DNA from: Pseudorhizobium tarimense
GTDB taxonomy: Bacteria; Pseudomonadota; Alphaproteobacteria; Rhizobiales; Rhizobiaceae
DNA length: 64,000 bases
Direction of reading: 5' to 3'
Assembly (NCBI RefSeq): GCF_022968135.1
Contig: NZ_JALJRA010000001.1
Coordinates: forward strand, 186,001 to 250,000
In this document: positions 27,879 to 36,475 of the stretch, in pieces
How the letters are laid out: the number at the start of each line of letters is the position of its first letter
Numbering within the stretch: position 1 is the stretch's first letter
Notes under the pieces: model-generated
What the model saw: only the letters and a program-made list of their open reading frames with translations
Databases searched by the model: none
What the model was told of the DNA's origin: nothing
Made by a program: the position numbers and the translations under genes

Positions 27879-28676
27879 TCAGTCCAGCTTGCAAAGGAGC
27901 GACTCCGGAAACTGGCAAACATCGCCTTGAGCCGTGAAGGCGACGCGCTCGACCTCCATCGTCCGCGGCCCTTCGTAAGAGAAGGGACCCATCCAGTTCT
28001 TCAAGTTGTCGGAGCCCCAGAAGCTGAGAAAGATCTTCTGCGGGTTTGACGGTATCTTGGAGGCATCCGTGACTTCGTGAACAAGCTCGCCATTCACGAA
28101 ATAGCGCAGCCGCCCTTCCTCCCACATGAAGGCAAAGTCGTTGAAGACTTCATCTGCGCTCTCCTCCAGGCTGACGAGCTTTTCGTTGCCGCCCTTGCCC
28201 GAGACATATTGATTGAGCTGCACCTGATCGAGGTTCTTGCCGAGCACCTCGAAATCGATCTCGTCGTGCGGCTTCTTGTCGGTGGGCCCGATATAGGTAA
28301 AGAAGGCGGAATTGCGTCCGGATCCCTCTCCCGCCTTCATCCGAACCTCATAGGTGCCGTGGCCATAGCGTGCGCGGGTCTGGATCTCGCCACAAGCGAA
28401 CTTGCGATCGCCAGCCTCGGCTGCTTCGAACCCCAGCTGCAGGGTGCCGTTCTCGATCTGCACCTGCCGTTTCGACCAGGTGCAATTCTGGTGGGAGCCA
28501 TTGCTCCAGCCATCGGAGACATACCAGCGGGAGGTGTCGAGCCGATCGAACTCCTCTACGAAGGATCCACCTCCGGTGCCGGTCTGAGCAACGGCACTAG
28601 AGCCGGATGCAATCAGAGCCAGTGCGATCAAGGGGGCGGTAAGCGTGTGCTTTGCAGCGGGGGACGTTGTCTTCAT
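27879..28676 (-). CDS. exoK: ExoK: secreted endo-1,3-1,4-beta-glycanase, GH16
   Basis: A 265-residue extracellular enzyme that cleaves nascent succinoglycan, generating lower-mass polysaccharide. A signal peptide covers residues 1 to about 30. The GH16 active-site motif HDEIDFEVLG supplies nucleophile Glu139, Asp141 and acid/base Glu143. Upstream features YEVRMKAGEGSG and downstream HDFAFMWEEGRLRYFVNGE-like residues (FNDFAFMWEEGRLRYF) match the family sandwich. Start ATG 28676 with GGAG eight bases upstream, inside the end of exoH three bases away, so the two genes are coupled. Confidence 0.94.
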   Translation of the reverse strand: MKTTSPAAKHTLTAPLIALALIASGSSAVAQTGTGGGSFVEEFDRLDTSRWYVSDGWSNGSHQNCTWSKRQVQIENGTLQLGFEAAEAGDRKFACGEIQTRARYGHGTYEVRMKAGEGSGRNSAFFTYIGPTDKKPHDEIDFEVLGKNLDQVQLNQYVSGKGGNEKLVSLEESADEVFNDFAFMWEEGRLRYFVNGELVHEVTDASKIPSNPQKIFLSFWGSDNLKNWMGPFSYEGPRTMEVERVAFTAQGDVCQFPESLLCKLD

Positions 28677-28679
28677 GAC

Positions 28680-29912
28680 TTATCTCCAATCTTGGCTGAG
28701 CGCGGCAGCGTTGGTGGCGGTGGCTTCAGCATTGCGCGCACCACCGGGGGCGAGCGCCGATGGCCGGCGGCGACCTCGGCTTCCGGTCAGGACCTTATAG
28801 ACGGTGGGCAGCAGTCGATTGATCATCGCATTGGATGTGACCAGGACCGTGAACGTCACGATGAGCGCGCCGACGTAAAAGAACGGGTAAGCGTCCGCCG
28901 AACCCACGCGGTTCCAGACCATCCACAACCCGACGAGCAAGGGGTAGTGGGCGCAGAAGACCCAGAAGCTGAGGCTTCCCGTTTGCGCCAGTTTCTGCCC
29001 GAGCGCGCTCCGGATCAGCAGCGCCGAAAGCAGCCAGAACCCTAGAGCTCCCACGATCGAGAGCGTATTTTGTGCGAGCTCGAGCCAATACGGGAAGGCC
29101 GGCCCCGTCCAATATAAGCCGGCTGCCAGGACGATGGCAGCAAGGAGGACGACCACCACTCCTGCCGCGGCGTGTCGATCAAGTGCCTTCGCATCGAGCC
29201 CGTGTATCGCGACAGCGATGCCGAGAGCGAAGCTGAACAAGATCGACTTCTTCAGCACCAACCCGATCGTTACATAAGGCAGTATCGCAAGGAGAAACAG
29301 GCTACCGCAGGTAAGCCAAGGCGCCCGATGGACCAGCGCAGCAAGAATGGGGGAGAGCAGGATGCAGACGAGCAGATCCCGCAGGAAGTAGAGCGGCAGG
29401 TTGACGGGATATCCCTGCAGCGCGAAGGCATGATCGGCCATTTCCGCAGGGCCACTATTAGCCATATCGGGAAAGTAGCCGATCCCGATCTGCGCTTGCT
29501 GCATCAGCAGGACCAGCAGCAGGAGCCCGAGGTTCCACAGCAGGAACGGCAACAGCACCGTGTTGAGCTTCGACAGAACGACCGGAGCGAACTGGAAATT
29601 CGAGACGCCACGGCGAAAAAGAAGATAGCCGGAGATTGCACTCAAGCACGGGACACCGATGCGAAAGAGGCTCTCTCCAAGGAAGACCCTGAGCCAGTCG
29701 AACGCCCCGAACGTGCCGAGGAAGGGACTTGTCTCGTCGTTGAACGGCACGTGAACGAAGACGATGCCGCCAATCAACAGGATGCGCATCAAGTTGATGC
29801 GGGAGGATAGGTTCTGATCGACTGCCAAACGAGTCACCCCTATTTGGGCAGCGCCTCCCTTCGCCACCGTTTCAGTCAGAGCAGACTTTCGCCCGCGTCC
29901 GCAGAACATCAA
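28680..29912 (-). CDS. exoH: ExoH: succinoglycan succinyltransferase (acyltransferase 3 family)
   Basis: An integral membrane acyltransferase of about 400 residues that adds succinyl groups to succinoglycan; in S. meliloti loss of ExoH impairs nodule invasion. About ten hydrophobic segments run from RINLMRILLIGGIVFVHVPF (typical acyltransferase-3 start with the conserved His) to VTFTVLVTSNAMINRLL. The C-terminal 35 residues are a charged, Ala-rich tail. The start is uncertain. The frame opens with TTG at 29912 and ATG at 29909, but no ribosome binding site precedes them, and an internal GTG in VTRLAVDQN would give a more standard length. exoI, expected upstream, is absent. Confidence 0.88.
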   Translation of the reverse strand: MMFCGRGRKSALTETVAKGGAAQIGVTRLAVDQNLSSRINLMRILLIGGIVFVHVPFNDETSPFLGTFGAFDWLRVFLGESLFRIGVPCLSAISGYLLFRRGVSNFQFAPVVLSKLNTVLLPFLLWNLGLLLLVLLMQQAQIGIGYFPDMANSGPAEMADHAFALQGYPVNLPLYFLRDLLVCILLSPILAALVHRAPWLTCGSLFLLAILPYVTIGLVLKKSILFSFALGIAVAIHGLDAKALDRHAAAGVVVVLLAAIVLAAGLYWTGPAFPYWLELAQNTLSIVGALGFWLLSALLIRSALGQKLAQTGSLSFWVFCAHYPLLVGLWMVWNRVGSADAYPFFYVGALIVTFTVLVTSNAMINRLLPTVYKVLTGSRGRRRPSALAPGGARNAEATATNAAALSQDWR

Positions 29913-30141
29913 CGTCGCATTGGAGGAAAATGTGGCGGCGCAGCAAAAAGGGAAGGCCGTGTCAGACTTTTGGAGCCCGGCAAGTTTGACGTTGTTCCCG
30001 CTCCCACTGAGAACAAGGGAATGTTAGACTCCTCAAACGGACCTTGATGATCCGGATTTCTGTTCGCATTCGAATAATTTTGGGAGGGTGCATCGACCTG
30101 CGCCTACACCGGTTGCGCGCAATATGGCTCCAATCGGGCAG

Positions 30142-31608
30142 TTACACTGCAACAGCCGATCGCGTTTTCACGAGCTGGAGGAGTTTTCGCAGCAGCGTTC
30201 TTTCCGTCAGCAGAAGAAGAACCCCATAGACGAGGCCCCCGAGCGCCGCGCCTGCGACGAGTTCAAGGTAGGGATTGTCCAGGCGGGCCTGGAAGTGGCC
30301 CATGGCTGCGCGCACGCAAACGGCCATAACCATGGCGTTGATCATGGACCGGCTGCTCGTCACCAGGCCGCTCAGCAACGGGATATCTTCGACGCGGAAC
30401 ACCACCCAGGAATAACCGATGAGCGTGACGGCGTTCACGACGCAAAGGGCGATCATCGCATCTACCAGATTGCCGTACCAGGCCGCGAAGGCGATGGCTG
30501 CCGTGGTGACGATCGCCCGAATGACTGCCGACCAGAACAGAACTCTCCCGTGCCCCGTTCCCTTCAGATAAGGAATGAACGTGCTGCAGGGCGTGATGAT
30601 ACCTTTCGACAGGGCGAGCAGTCCAAGCACCGGCCAGGCATGAGCCCAACCCTGGCCGAAGATAGCGGTCATCGCCGGCTGGGCCACCGCCCACAGGCCG
30701 AACATGGCTGGCGCGAGCAGCACCGTCGTTACCTGCGTGCTCAACATCAGTGCGTTGGAGCGGCGCTTGCGATCGTCTCCCATCAGGCTGAAGGCTGGAA
30801 ACAGCACGCCCATGACCGCCGTCAGCACGACCTGATTGGGGATGCTTGCGAAGCGGTTGGCGACCGAATAGGCGCCGGCATCCGCCAGTCCCAGCAGACG
30901 GGCAATCACGATCATCGGAGACTGGAAGGTGACAAAATTTGCGATCTCGGAACCCATGACACCGGAGCTGAACCCCAGGAGCGGCGTTAGCTTTCGGGGG
31001 CGCAGCACTGGCCTCGGCAGGTAGCGTGAGGCGGAATAAAGTCCGACGAGGCGGATCAACGCCGCGCAGAACAACTGCGTCACAAGCGCCCAGACGCCGA
31101 ACCCGTGGTAGGCCATGACCACTGCGGCGATCGCGGCCACGGATTCCGAGATCGTGCTCCACATCGCGTCCTTGCTGAAGTTCATCCGCTTGGCGAGAAG
31201 CGTATAGGCGACGTCGCCCGAGAGCTGCAGGGGAATCAGCAAGGCCATGACCTGCAAGAGCGGTCCGCTTTCGGGCGCCCCCATCAGGGTTCCCAGCGGC
31301 TCTGCGCCTGCGTAAAGGAAAAAAGACATCAGGCACGCGATGGCAAGATTGGCCCAGAACACGCTGTGAACCGTGTCCTCGTCCGTGTCCTGCTGCATGA
31401 TCAGAGCAGCCGTCAGTCCGGCGCCTCCGATCATCGTCAGGAACTGCACCACGGTAAGCGCAATCGCCACCACGCCGAACTCATCCGGCGACAAAAGCCT
31501 TGCCAAGATCGGTACTGTGACAAACTTCAGCCCGAATGTCGCAGTCTTTGACAGGACACTCCACCCGACGTTTGTGGTGATCGTCTTCACGCCATGAACT
31601 GGAGCCAT
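30142..31608 (-). CDS. exoT: ExoT: Wzx-type polysaccharide flippase
   Basis: A 488-residue membrane protein with about 12-14 hydrophobic spans, of the polysaccharide transporter (Wzx/MOP) superfamily. It would flip lipid-linked octasaccharide across the inner membrane. The N terminus TNVGWSVLSKTATFGLKFV and ILARLLSPDEFGVVAIALTV are characteristic. It is divergent from exoW across a 110-base gap that must contain both promoters. The 229 bases between its stop and the exoH start hold no gene, whereas exoI occupies this place in S. meliloti. Confidence 0.93.
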   Translation of the reverse strand: MAPVHGVKTITTNVGWSVLSKTATFGLKFVTVPILARLLSPDEFGVVAIALTVVQFLTMIGGAGLTAALIMQQDTDEDTVHSVFWANLAIACLMSFFLYAGAEPLGTLMGAPESGPLLQVMALLIPLQLSGDVAYTLLAKRMNFSKDAMWSTISESVAAIAAVVMAYHGFGVWALVTQLFCAALIRLVGLYSASRYLPRPVLRPRKLTPLLGFSSGVMGSEIANFVTFQSPMIVIARLLGLADAGAYSVANRFASIPNQVVLTAVMGVLFPAFSLMGDDRKRRSNALMLSTQVTTVLLAPAMFGLWAVAQPAMTAIFGQGWAHAWPVLGLLALSKGIITPCSTFIPYLKGTGHGRVLFWSAVIRAIVTTAAIAFAAWYGNLVDAMIALCVVNAVTLIGYSWVVFRVEDIPLLSGLVTSSRSMINAMVMAVCVRAAMGHFQARLDNPYLELVAGAALGGLVYGVLLLLTERTLLRKLLQLVKTRSAVAV

Positions 31609-31718
31609 AGAGGAGTAGGTCCGTGGTTGGAGCGTCGGCGCAAGGAGTTGTGCCAGCCGCTCGCAGGCAAGAAATCAGGCTGTAGCTTTCATTCCTTCAG
31701 GACAGCAGGGGCGAAAAG

Positions 31719-32699
31719 ATGGCGACCTTCACAGTGATCATTCCCTTCTATCAACGAGAGGCCGGAATCCTGCGCCGTGCGCTGGACTCCATCTTCAGTC
31801 AGACGCTTCAGGATTTCGACGTGCTCGTCGTCGATGATGAATCCCCCGTTCCGGCAGAGAATGAACTGGAGCCTCTTGACGCGAATGCAAGATCAAGGAT
31901 CACCGTCTTAAAGCAGGCAAATGCTGGCCCAGGCGGCGCTCGAAACACCGGTCTCGACAATGTGCCGGCATCGACCCGCTTAGTCGCCTTTCTGGATTCT
32001 GACGATCTATGGCTTCCCGATCATCTGAACAACGCGCAGGAGTTCATGACGCGCTTCGACGGCGACTGCTATTGGGATTCGATGCAGGCGAGTTCCGAAT
32101 TCTACTATCACTTCGGAATGGCGGAACTGGAGGCGAAGGAAGGTGGCAAGCGCCTTTCGGATGCGCCTCTCGTCATCGAGATGCCGGATCTTGCCAGCGT
32201 GATGCTGAAGAACTGGAGCTTCCTGCACCTTTCCTGCATGGTGCTTGGGCGCGATCTCTTCGAGAAGATCCGCTTCGATGCGGCCTTGCGCCTTGCCGCC
32301 GAAGACGTCTTGTTCTTCTGCGATTGCATCATGGCCTCGAAGCGCACGCTGCTGTGCGACGAAGCGGGTGCTGTCAGGGGGCTGGGGCTGAACATCTTCC
32401 ACAGCATCGACAACCAGTCTCCGCAGTTTCTGCGGCAGCAGTTCAACACCTGGGAAGCGCTTGATCGCTTGGAGCAGCGCTTTTCGCGCCGCCCCGAAGA
32501 CGTCGCATCCATCACGCTTTACAAGGACCGGGCGCGCCAGCAGGCGCTGTGGAGCCAGGCGGGCCGTGTGCGCAAACGCGCCGCTCCCGATATCGGCCTG
32601 CTGGCACGGTGGGCCTGGCGCGACCCGAGACTTCTACGAACCTTGGTGGAGCTTGGCGCCGGCAAATTTCCGCGTACCAACCGGCAATCAAGCCCCTAA
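31719..32699 (+). CDS. exoW: ExoW: glycosyltransferase family 2 (succinoglycan)
   Basis: A 326-residue cytoplasmic glucosyltransferase; ExoW adds a late beta-1,3-linked glucose in S. meliloti. GT2 features are TVIIPFYQREAGILRRAL, VLVVDDESPVPAE, GPGGARNTGLDNV, AFLDSDDLWLPDHL, and AAEDVLFFCDCIM further on. The naming relies on position next to the pyruvyltransferase ExoV. AGGGG with the ATG at 31719 gives a reasonable start. The exoV start follows 27 bases after the stop. Confidence 0.9.
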   Translation: MATFTVIIPFYQREAGILRRALDSIFSQTLQDFDVLVVDDESPVPAENELEPLDANARSRITVLKQANAGPGGARNTGLDNVPASTRLVAFLDSDDLWLPDHLNNAQEFMTRFDGDCYWDSMQASSEFYYHFGMAELEAKEGGKRLSDAPLVIEMPDLASVMLKNWSFLHLSCMVLGRDLFEKIRFDAALRLAAEDVLFFCDCIMASKRTLLCDEAGAVRGLGLNIFHSIDNQSPQFLRQQFNTWEALDRLEQRFSRRPEDVASITLYKDRARQQALWSQAGRVRKRAAPDIGLLARWAWRDPRLLRTLVELGAGKFPRTNRQSSP

Positions 32700-32726
32700 C
32701 CTTTCGCCCCATCACGGAGAGCAGAG

Positions 32727-33668
32727 ATGAAGCCGTATCATTGGCCATCACATCATGGAAATTTCGGCGACGACCTGAACCTGTGGCTCTGGGATGCGCT
32801 GCTGCCGGGCCTGCGGGAGGTGCGGGAGGAAACGCTGCTCGTGGGGGTCGGCACCGTCTTGAACCCGACCTTGCTTCCGAGCGGCGTCCATAAACTCGTC
32901 ATCGGTAGTGGTTATGGCTATGGCGAGCCGCCGGATACGAATGACACGCGTGAATGGGACATCCGCTGCGTTCGCGGCCCGAGAACCGCGCAGCGACTGG
33001 GCCTGCCGCCCCAGATGGGGATCGTCGATCCCGCGGTGATGATCAGCGACATGGCAGAATTCCTGAACCTGCCGAAGCTTCACAAGAAGACCTTCGTGCC
33101 GCACTGGGAATCGGCGGAATTCGGCATCTGGCAGTCGGTGTGCGAACCCGCAGGCCTGACCTATCTCGATCCCCGCGGCGAGGCCAAATCGGTGATCCGC
33201 CACATCGCGCAATCCGAACTAATAATCGCGGAATCCATGCATGGCGCCATCCTTGCGGATGCCTTCCGGGTGCCGTGGGTCGCGGTGACGACCTCCTCCT
33301 CGATCAACGACTTCAAGTGGAACGACTGGGCAACGAGCGTCGGCGTCACCTACCGGCCGCGCTTCGTTCCGGTGTCCACCCGGGCCGAAGCGATCAAGAA
33401 GAGGACCCGTTTCTGGGGGCTCTCCTTTGACCGTGACACGGCGACGCCGGTCACCGCCGAACCCGCGTCCGGCGAGGTTCTTGCGCGGCCGAAGCCGTCA
33501 CAAGGCGGCGTGCGCGGGGCAGCTAAGCAACTGCTGGCGGCACCTTCCATCCTGTCGCTTTGGCAGGCGAGCCGCGAGGAGCCGCAGCTGAGCAATGACC
33601 ACACCCTTGCATCCCTCAAAGAGCGCTTTCACGAGGTTCTCGATGGTGTCCGCCGTGACTACTTATGA
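32727..33668 (+). CDS. exoV: ExoV: polysaccharide pyruvyl transferase
   Basis: A 313-residue enzyme that adds the pyruvate ketal to the terminal glucose of the succinoglycan unit using phosphoenolpyruvate. The N terminus YHWPSHHGNFGDDLNLWLW has the family's N-F-G-D-D signature. RCVRGPRTAQRLG and a later AESMHGAILADAFRVPWV complete the pattern. CGGAGAG eight bases before the ATG fixes the start. It is cotranscribed with exoW. Its last ten bases overlap the end of exoU on the opposite strand. Confidence 0.94.
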   Translation: MKPYHWPSHHGNFGDDLNLWLWDALLPGLREVREETLLVGVGTVLNPTLLPSGVHKLVIGSGYGYGEPPDTNDTREWDIRCVRGPRTAQRLGLPPQMGIVDPAVMISDMAEFLNLPKLHKKTFVPHWESAEFGIWQSVCEPAGLTYLDPRGEAKSVIRHIAQSELIIAESMHGAILADAFRVPWVAVTTSSSINDFKWNDWATSVGVTYRPRFVPVSTRAEAIKKRTRFWGLSFDRDTATPVTAEPASGEVLARPKPSQGGVRGAAKQLLAAPSILSLWQASREEPQLSNDHTLASLKERFHEVLDGVRRDYL

Positions 33669-34660
33669 GCCAATGGCACGCCCGGCAGCAGGTATCTGAA
33701 GCCGGTTTCCGGAGCGACATCCGCCTGCGCCGGTCGGAGGCGCTGCGTCTTATCGCTGTAGATCCCTGACGCGATGGCAGGCATGGCAGCCGGATCGCGA
33801 AGGGCGAAGCGCAACGCCTCCGCCATGCCACCGCGTTTCTTGCTGTCGAGGAAGGCGCGCAGGCGGTAGCGATCGCGGATATGGCTTTCATGCCGCCTGA
33901 TTGCTGCCGCGACGTCCTCGGGTAATCCCGGTGTCTTGCGAACAGCCGCATCGGCTTCACAGAGGCGCCGCAAGTCCTCGGTCCTGTGTTGCCCGCTCAA
34001 GGAGTCGGGCCTGACTACGGCGCCGTAGCCGACGTGCTCGATGACCGTATAGCGGGCGCCCTTGACCAGAGCGCGCAGGTAGAGATCATAGTCTTCGCCC
34101 AGCCGAAGGTTCTCGTTGTAGCGCAGACCGTGCTCGTCCAGGAAGCTCCGCCGCATCACCGGCTTCAGAAACCCGATCTCACCCCGCCGCAATCCGGGCT
34201 GGCTGATATTGCCCTCGATGAATTCGATCGTCGATAGCGACCGTGCCCGCGCCTGGAAGTCCTGAGGCTGATGCTGCGGATGGGAGGTTCGGGTGAAGGC
34301 GATATTGTCGGCGATCAGGTCCCAGTCACGATGCTGCAGCATCGCCTCAAAGCGCCCGGGGAAGAAGAAGTCATCTGCATCCAGGATGGCAATCAAAGGC
34401 GCAGCCGAGTTCTCGATCGCGACATTTCGTGCAGCCGCCGGCCCGCGATTGGTTTTCAGCGAGATCACCCGCAGCCGTCCGCTGCCATCGCCTGCGCTTT
34501 CGGCCACCGCCGCCGTGTCGTCGGTGGAGGCGTCGTCGACGAGGACCACTTCCGTCACGCCCGGCTGGGAGAGCGCCGAGCGTATTGCCGCCGGAAGGAT
34601 CGCGGCCGCATTCCTGGCGGCGATGATCACACAGATCGCATCAGGGAAGGGTTTTGTCAT
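33659..34660 (-). CDS. exoU: ExoU: glycosyltransferase family 2 (succinoglycan)
   Basis: A 333-residue glucosyltransferase; ExoU adds a beta-1,6-linked glucose in S. meliloti. Motifs are CVIIAARNAAAILPAAIRS, VVLVDDASTDDTAAVAE, GPAAARNVAIENS, AILDADDFFFPGRFE, and RLGEDYDLYLRAL. It is closely related in layout to ExoO. It converges on exoV (ten-base overlap of coding ends) and lies upstream-to-upstream with exoX on the same strand, 81 bases away. Confidence 0.9.
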   Translation of the reverse strand: MTKPFPDAICVIIAARNAAAILPAAIRSALSQPGVTEVVLVDDASTDDTAAVAESAGDGSGRLRVISLKTNRGPAAARNVAIENSAAPLIAILDADDFFFPGRFEAMLQHRDWDLIADNIAFTRTSHPQHQPQDFQARARSLSTIEFIEGNISQPGLRRGEIGFLKPVMRRSFLDEHGLRYNENLRLGEDYDLYLRALVKGARYTVIEHVGYGAVVRPDSLSGQHRTEDLRRLCEADAAVRKTPGLPEDVAAAIRRHESHIRDRYRLRAFLDSKKRGGMAEALRFALRDPAAMPAIASGIYSDKTQRLRPAQADVAPETGFRYLLPGVPLAHK

Positions 34661-34741
34661 GTCCGTTGTCTCTCGTGATGTCGTGCGACGCCACTAGAAG
34701 CTAGGAAGATGACCGTGATGTGGAAGACCGATGGATGGACC

Positions 34742-35011
34742 TCAGTGCCGAGCTGCGTCAGCAGGAATGTCATCTGCTGCATGAGCATCCACTGCCTGCT
34801 GCGGATGTGAGGGTTCTGCTGCTCCGCTTCGGTGGCGCTTCTCCTGGCGAACCAGATAGAGAATTCCTACGAAGTAGCCGACCTGCAGAAGAACAGCGCA
34901 AACGACTGTTGAAAGCAACGCTGTCAAAAGGGATCCGCTCTGCCAGAAAGCCGCGACGGCAAATACCAGCAGGACACAAATCATACTGAAGAATACGCGC
35001 GGCGCGTACAT
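34742..35011 (-). CDS. exoX: ExoX: exopolysaccharide production repressor
   Basis: An 89-residue inner-membrane protein. Two helices, about residues 6-22 (FSMICVLLVFAVAAFW) and 26-50, are followed by a charged tail rich in Ala, His and Asp. ExoX/PsiA proteins lower succinoglycan output after transcription, in balance with ExoY. The open frame begins seven codons earlier, but GGGAGGA with eight-base spacing selects the ATG at 35011. It is divergent from exoY across a 685-base regulatory gap, as in S. meliloti. Confidence 0.88.
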   Translation of the reverse strand: MYAPRVFFSMICVLLVFAVAAFWQSGSLLTALLSTVVCAVLLQVGYFVGILYLVRQEKRHRSGAAEPSHPQQAVDAHAADDIPADAARH

Positions 35012-35696
35012 GGACTCAATCCTCCCGGACATGCAGATCGTAGGTGGTCTGTTTGCTCCTCTCCAGTCATTGAAGCATATCGAGCTTTACAGGTACACAG
35101 GTTCAGACAGCGAATATGCAGGGAAGTGATGAAACTTTCGTAAGTTTCGCCCTCTCCAACCGATCGAGCCATTGGGCGGTGGCTGGCCCTGCCTCAGGTC
35201 GGACACAATTCCGCCCGCGTGCGACACTTGCTGCTGCGCCAGGGGTTCGACGGAGATTGATATCGATCAACTTTTGTATCGCAGGTGTAGCGGCAAGCCC
35301 CACAACTGCTGCGTTGCAACAATGTATTGCACTGCACAAGTGTGAGGCAAATCCTTGCACATATTTGCCTCTAGCAAAGCACTATCATCAATAGCTAAGA
35401 ATTTTTGGTGGAGCTCAACGTTGTTTGCGATGTATTGGTCGCTGAATTTAGCATATATTAATTCGTGCTCCACAATTTTACATAAATACATATACAAGTT
35501 TATTGAAAATCAACCGACTGGCCGCGGCCCGGATTCGCAGCGTATCAGTGCGTACCACAGCCTGCTGGCTGCTCACCCGGTGTATGCGAAAATTCACACT
35601 CCTACCAAACTGCGACCACAGACTTATTATCCTTTGGGCGCGCACGAACCGCCACCAGGCGACCGACACAATCGCACACTTAGATGGAGCCATTCT
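35012..35696. promoter_or_regulatory. Long AT-rich regulatory gap between divergent exoX and exoY
   Basis: No gene is supported in these 685 bases. From about 35240 to 35510 the base composition becomes strikingly AT-rich compared with neighbours. Inverted repeats include TTGAT-ATCG-ATCAA near 35258-35271, TGCAA-CAATGTA-TTGCA near 35314-35330, and GGCAAAT-N10-ATTTGCC at 35346-35369. In S. meliloti the corresponding gap carries several exoY and exoX promoters and binding regions for regulators such as MucR. Here that role is inferred from position and composition. Confidence 0.6.
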
Positions 35697-36377
35697 ATGA
35701 AGTCAGCGACACGTTCGGCCGGATTGCCGTTCTTCAACGCAGGCGAGAACTCTCCCGGCGTTGCCACTGGGGGGCTCGCCAAGCGCAGCTTCGATCTAAC
35801 AGCTGCCTTGGCGGCGTTGATCATCTTCAGCCCCATTTTTCTTCTGATCATGGCGCTCGTCAAATTTTCCGATGGCGGCTCGGTCTTTTACGGCCATCGC
35901 AGGGTGGGCCACCACGGGCGGTACTTCCACTGCCTCAAGTTCCGCACGATGGTGCCGAACGGGGACGAGGTGTTGCGGGCCTACCTCAATGCCAATCCCG
36001 TCGCCGCCGAGGAGTGGCGCAGGACACGCAAGCTGCGCACTGATCCGCGGGTCACAGCGGTGGGCGCTGTCCTTCGCAAGTTGAGCCTCGACGAACTGCC
36101 CCAGCTCATCAACATCATCCGTGGCGACATGAGCGTGGTGGGGCCCCGTCCCGTGGTGGACGAGGAACTGAATCTTTACGATGCCCACGCCGCCTATTAC
36201 CTGAGCACCCGCCCGGGCCTGACCGGCCTCTGGCAGATCAGCGGGCGAAACGACGTCTCCTACGAGAGCAGGATCGCCTTCGACACGCATTACGTCCAGA
36301 ACTGGTCGCTCGTTCAGGACGTCCTGATCATCGCGAAGACCATTCCGGCGGTCTGCCTGTCCCGCGGAAGCTACTGA
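35697..36377 (+). CDS. exoY: ExoY: undecaprenyl-phosphate galactose phosphotransferase
   Basis: The 226-residue priming enzyme, which transfers galactose-1-phosphate from UDP-galactose to the lipid carrier and begins succinoglycan. One N-terminal membrane helix lies at about residues 34-57 (AALAALIIFSPIFLLIMAL). The bacterial sugar-transferase core follows with VFYGHRRVGHHGRYFHCLKF, KLSLDELPQLINIIRGDMS, VGPRP and TRPGLTGLWQISGR. The open frame begins 342 bases earlier in the AT-rich gap, but homology starts at MKSATRS, and GGAG stands seven bases before the ATG at 35697. Confidence 0.95.
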   Translation: MKSATRSAGLPFFNAGENSPGVATGGLAKRSFDLTAALAALIIFSPIFLLIMALVKFSDGGSVFYGHRRVGHHGRYFHCLKFRTMVPNGDEVLRAYLNANPVAAEEWRRTRKLRTDPRVTAVGAVLRKLSLDELPQLINIIRGDMSVVGPRPVVDEELNLYDAHAAYYLSTRPGLTGLWQISGRNDVSYESRIAFDTHYVQNWSLVQDVLIIAKTIPAVCLSRGSY

Positions 36378-36413
36378 GCACTCCGCGCACGATCGTATCG
36401 CAAGTGGCACGAT

Positions 36414-36447
36414 CTCAGGCGAAGATGAATCTCATCTTCGCCTTGAG
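36414..36447 (+). promoter_or_regulatory. Perfect hairpin between exoY and exoF
   Basis: GGCGAAGATG at 36418-36427 pairs with CATCTTCGCC at 36433-36442 around a five-base loop. CTCA and TGAG extend the stem past one bulged base. It lies in the 98-base exoY-exoF gap, 28 bases before the exoF start, without a T tract. An intercistronic processing or stability element is more likely than a full terminator. Confidence 0.55.
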
Positions 36448-36475
36448 CCGCTAAAGGAACAGATAAGGAAACAAG

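Noticed and set aside
30263..31336. A 357-codon frame inside exoT on the same strand
   Set aside because: Frame-shifted shadow of the exoT flippase, with no start signal or domain-like sequence.
35355..35696. N-terminal extension of ExoY by 114 codons
   Set aside because: It would translate the AT-rich regulatory gap. Homology to sugar transferases begins after the ATG at 35697, which has its own ribosome binding site.
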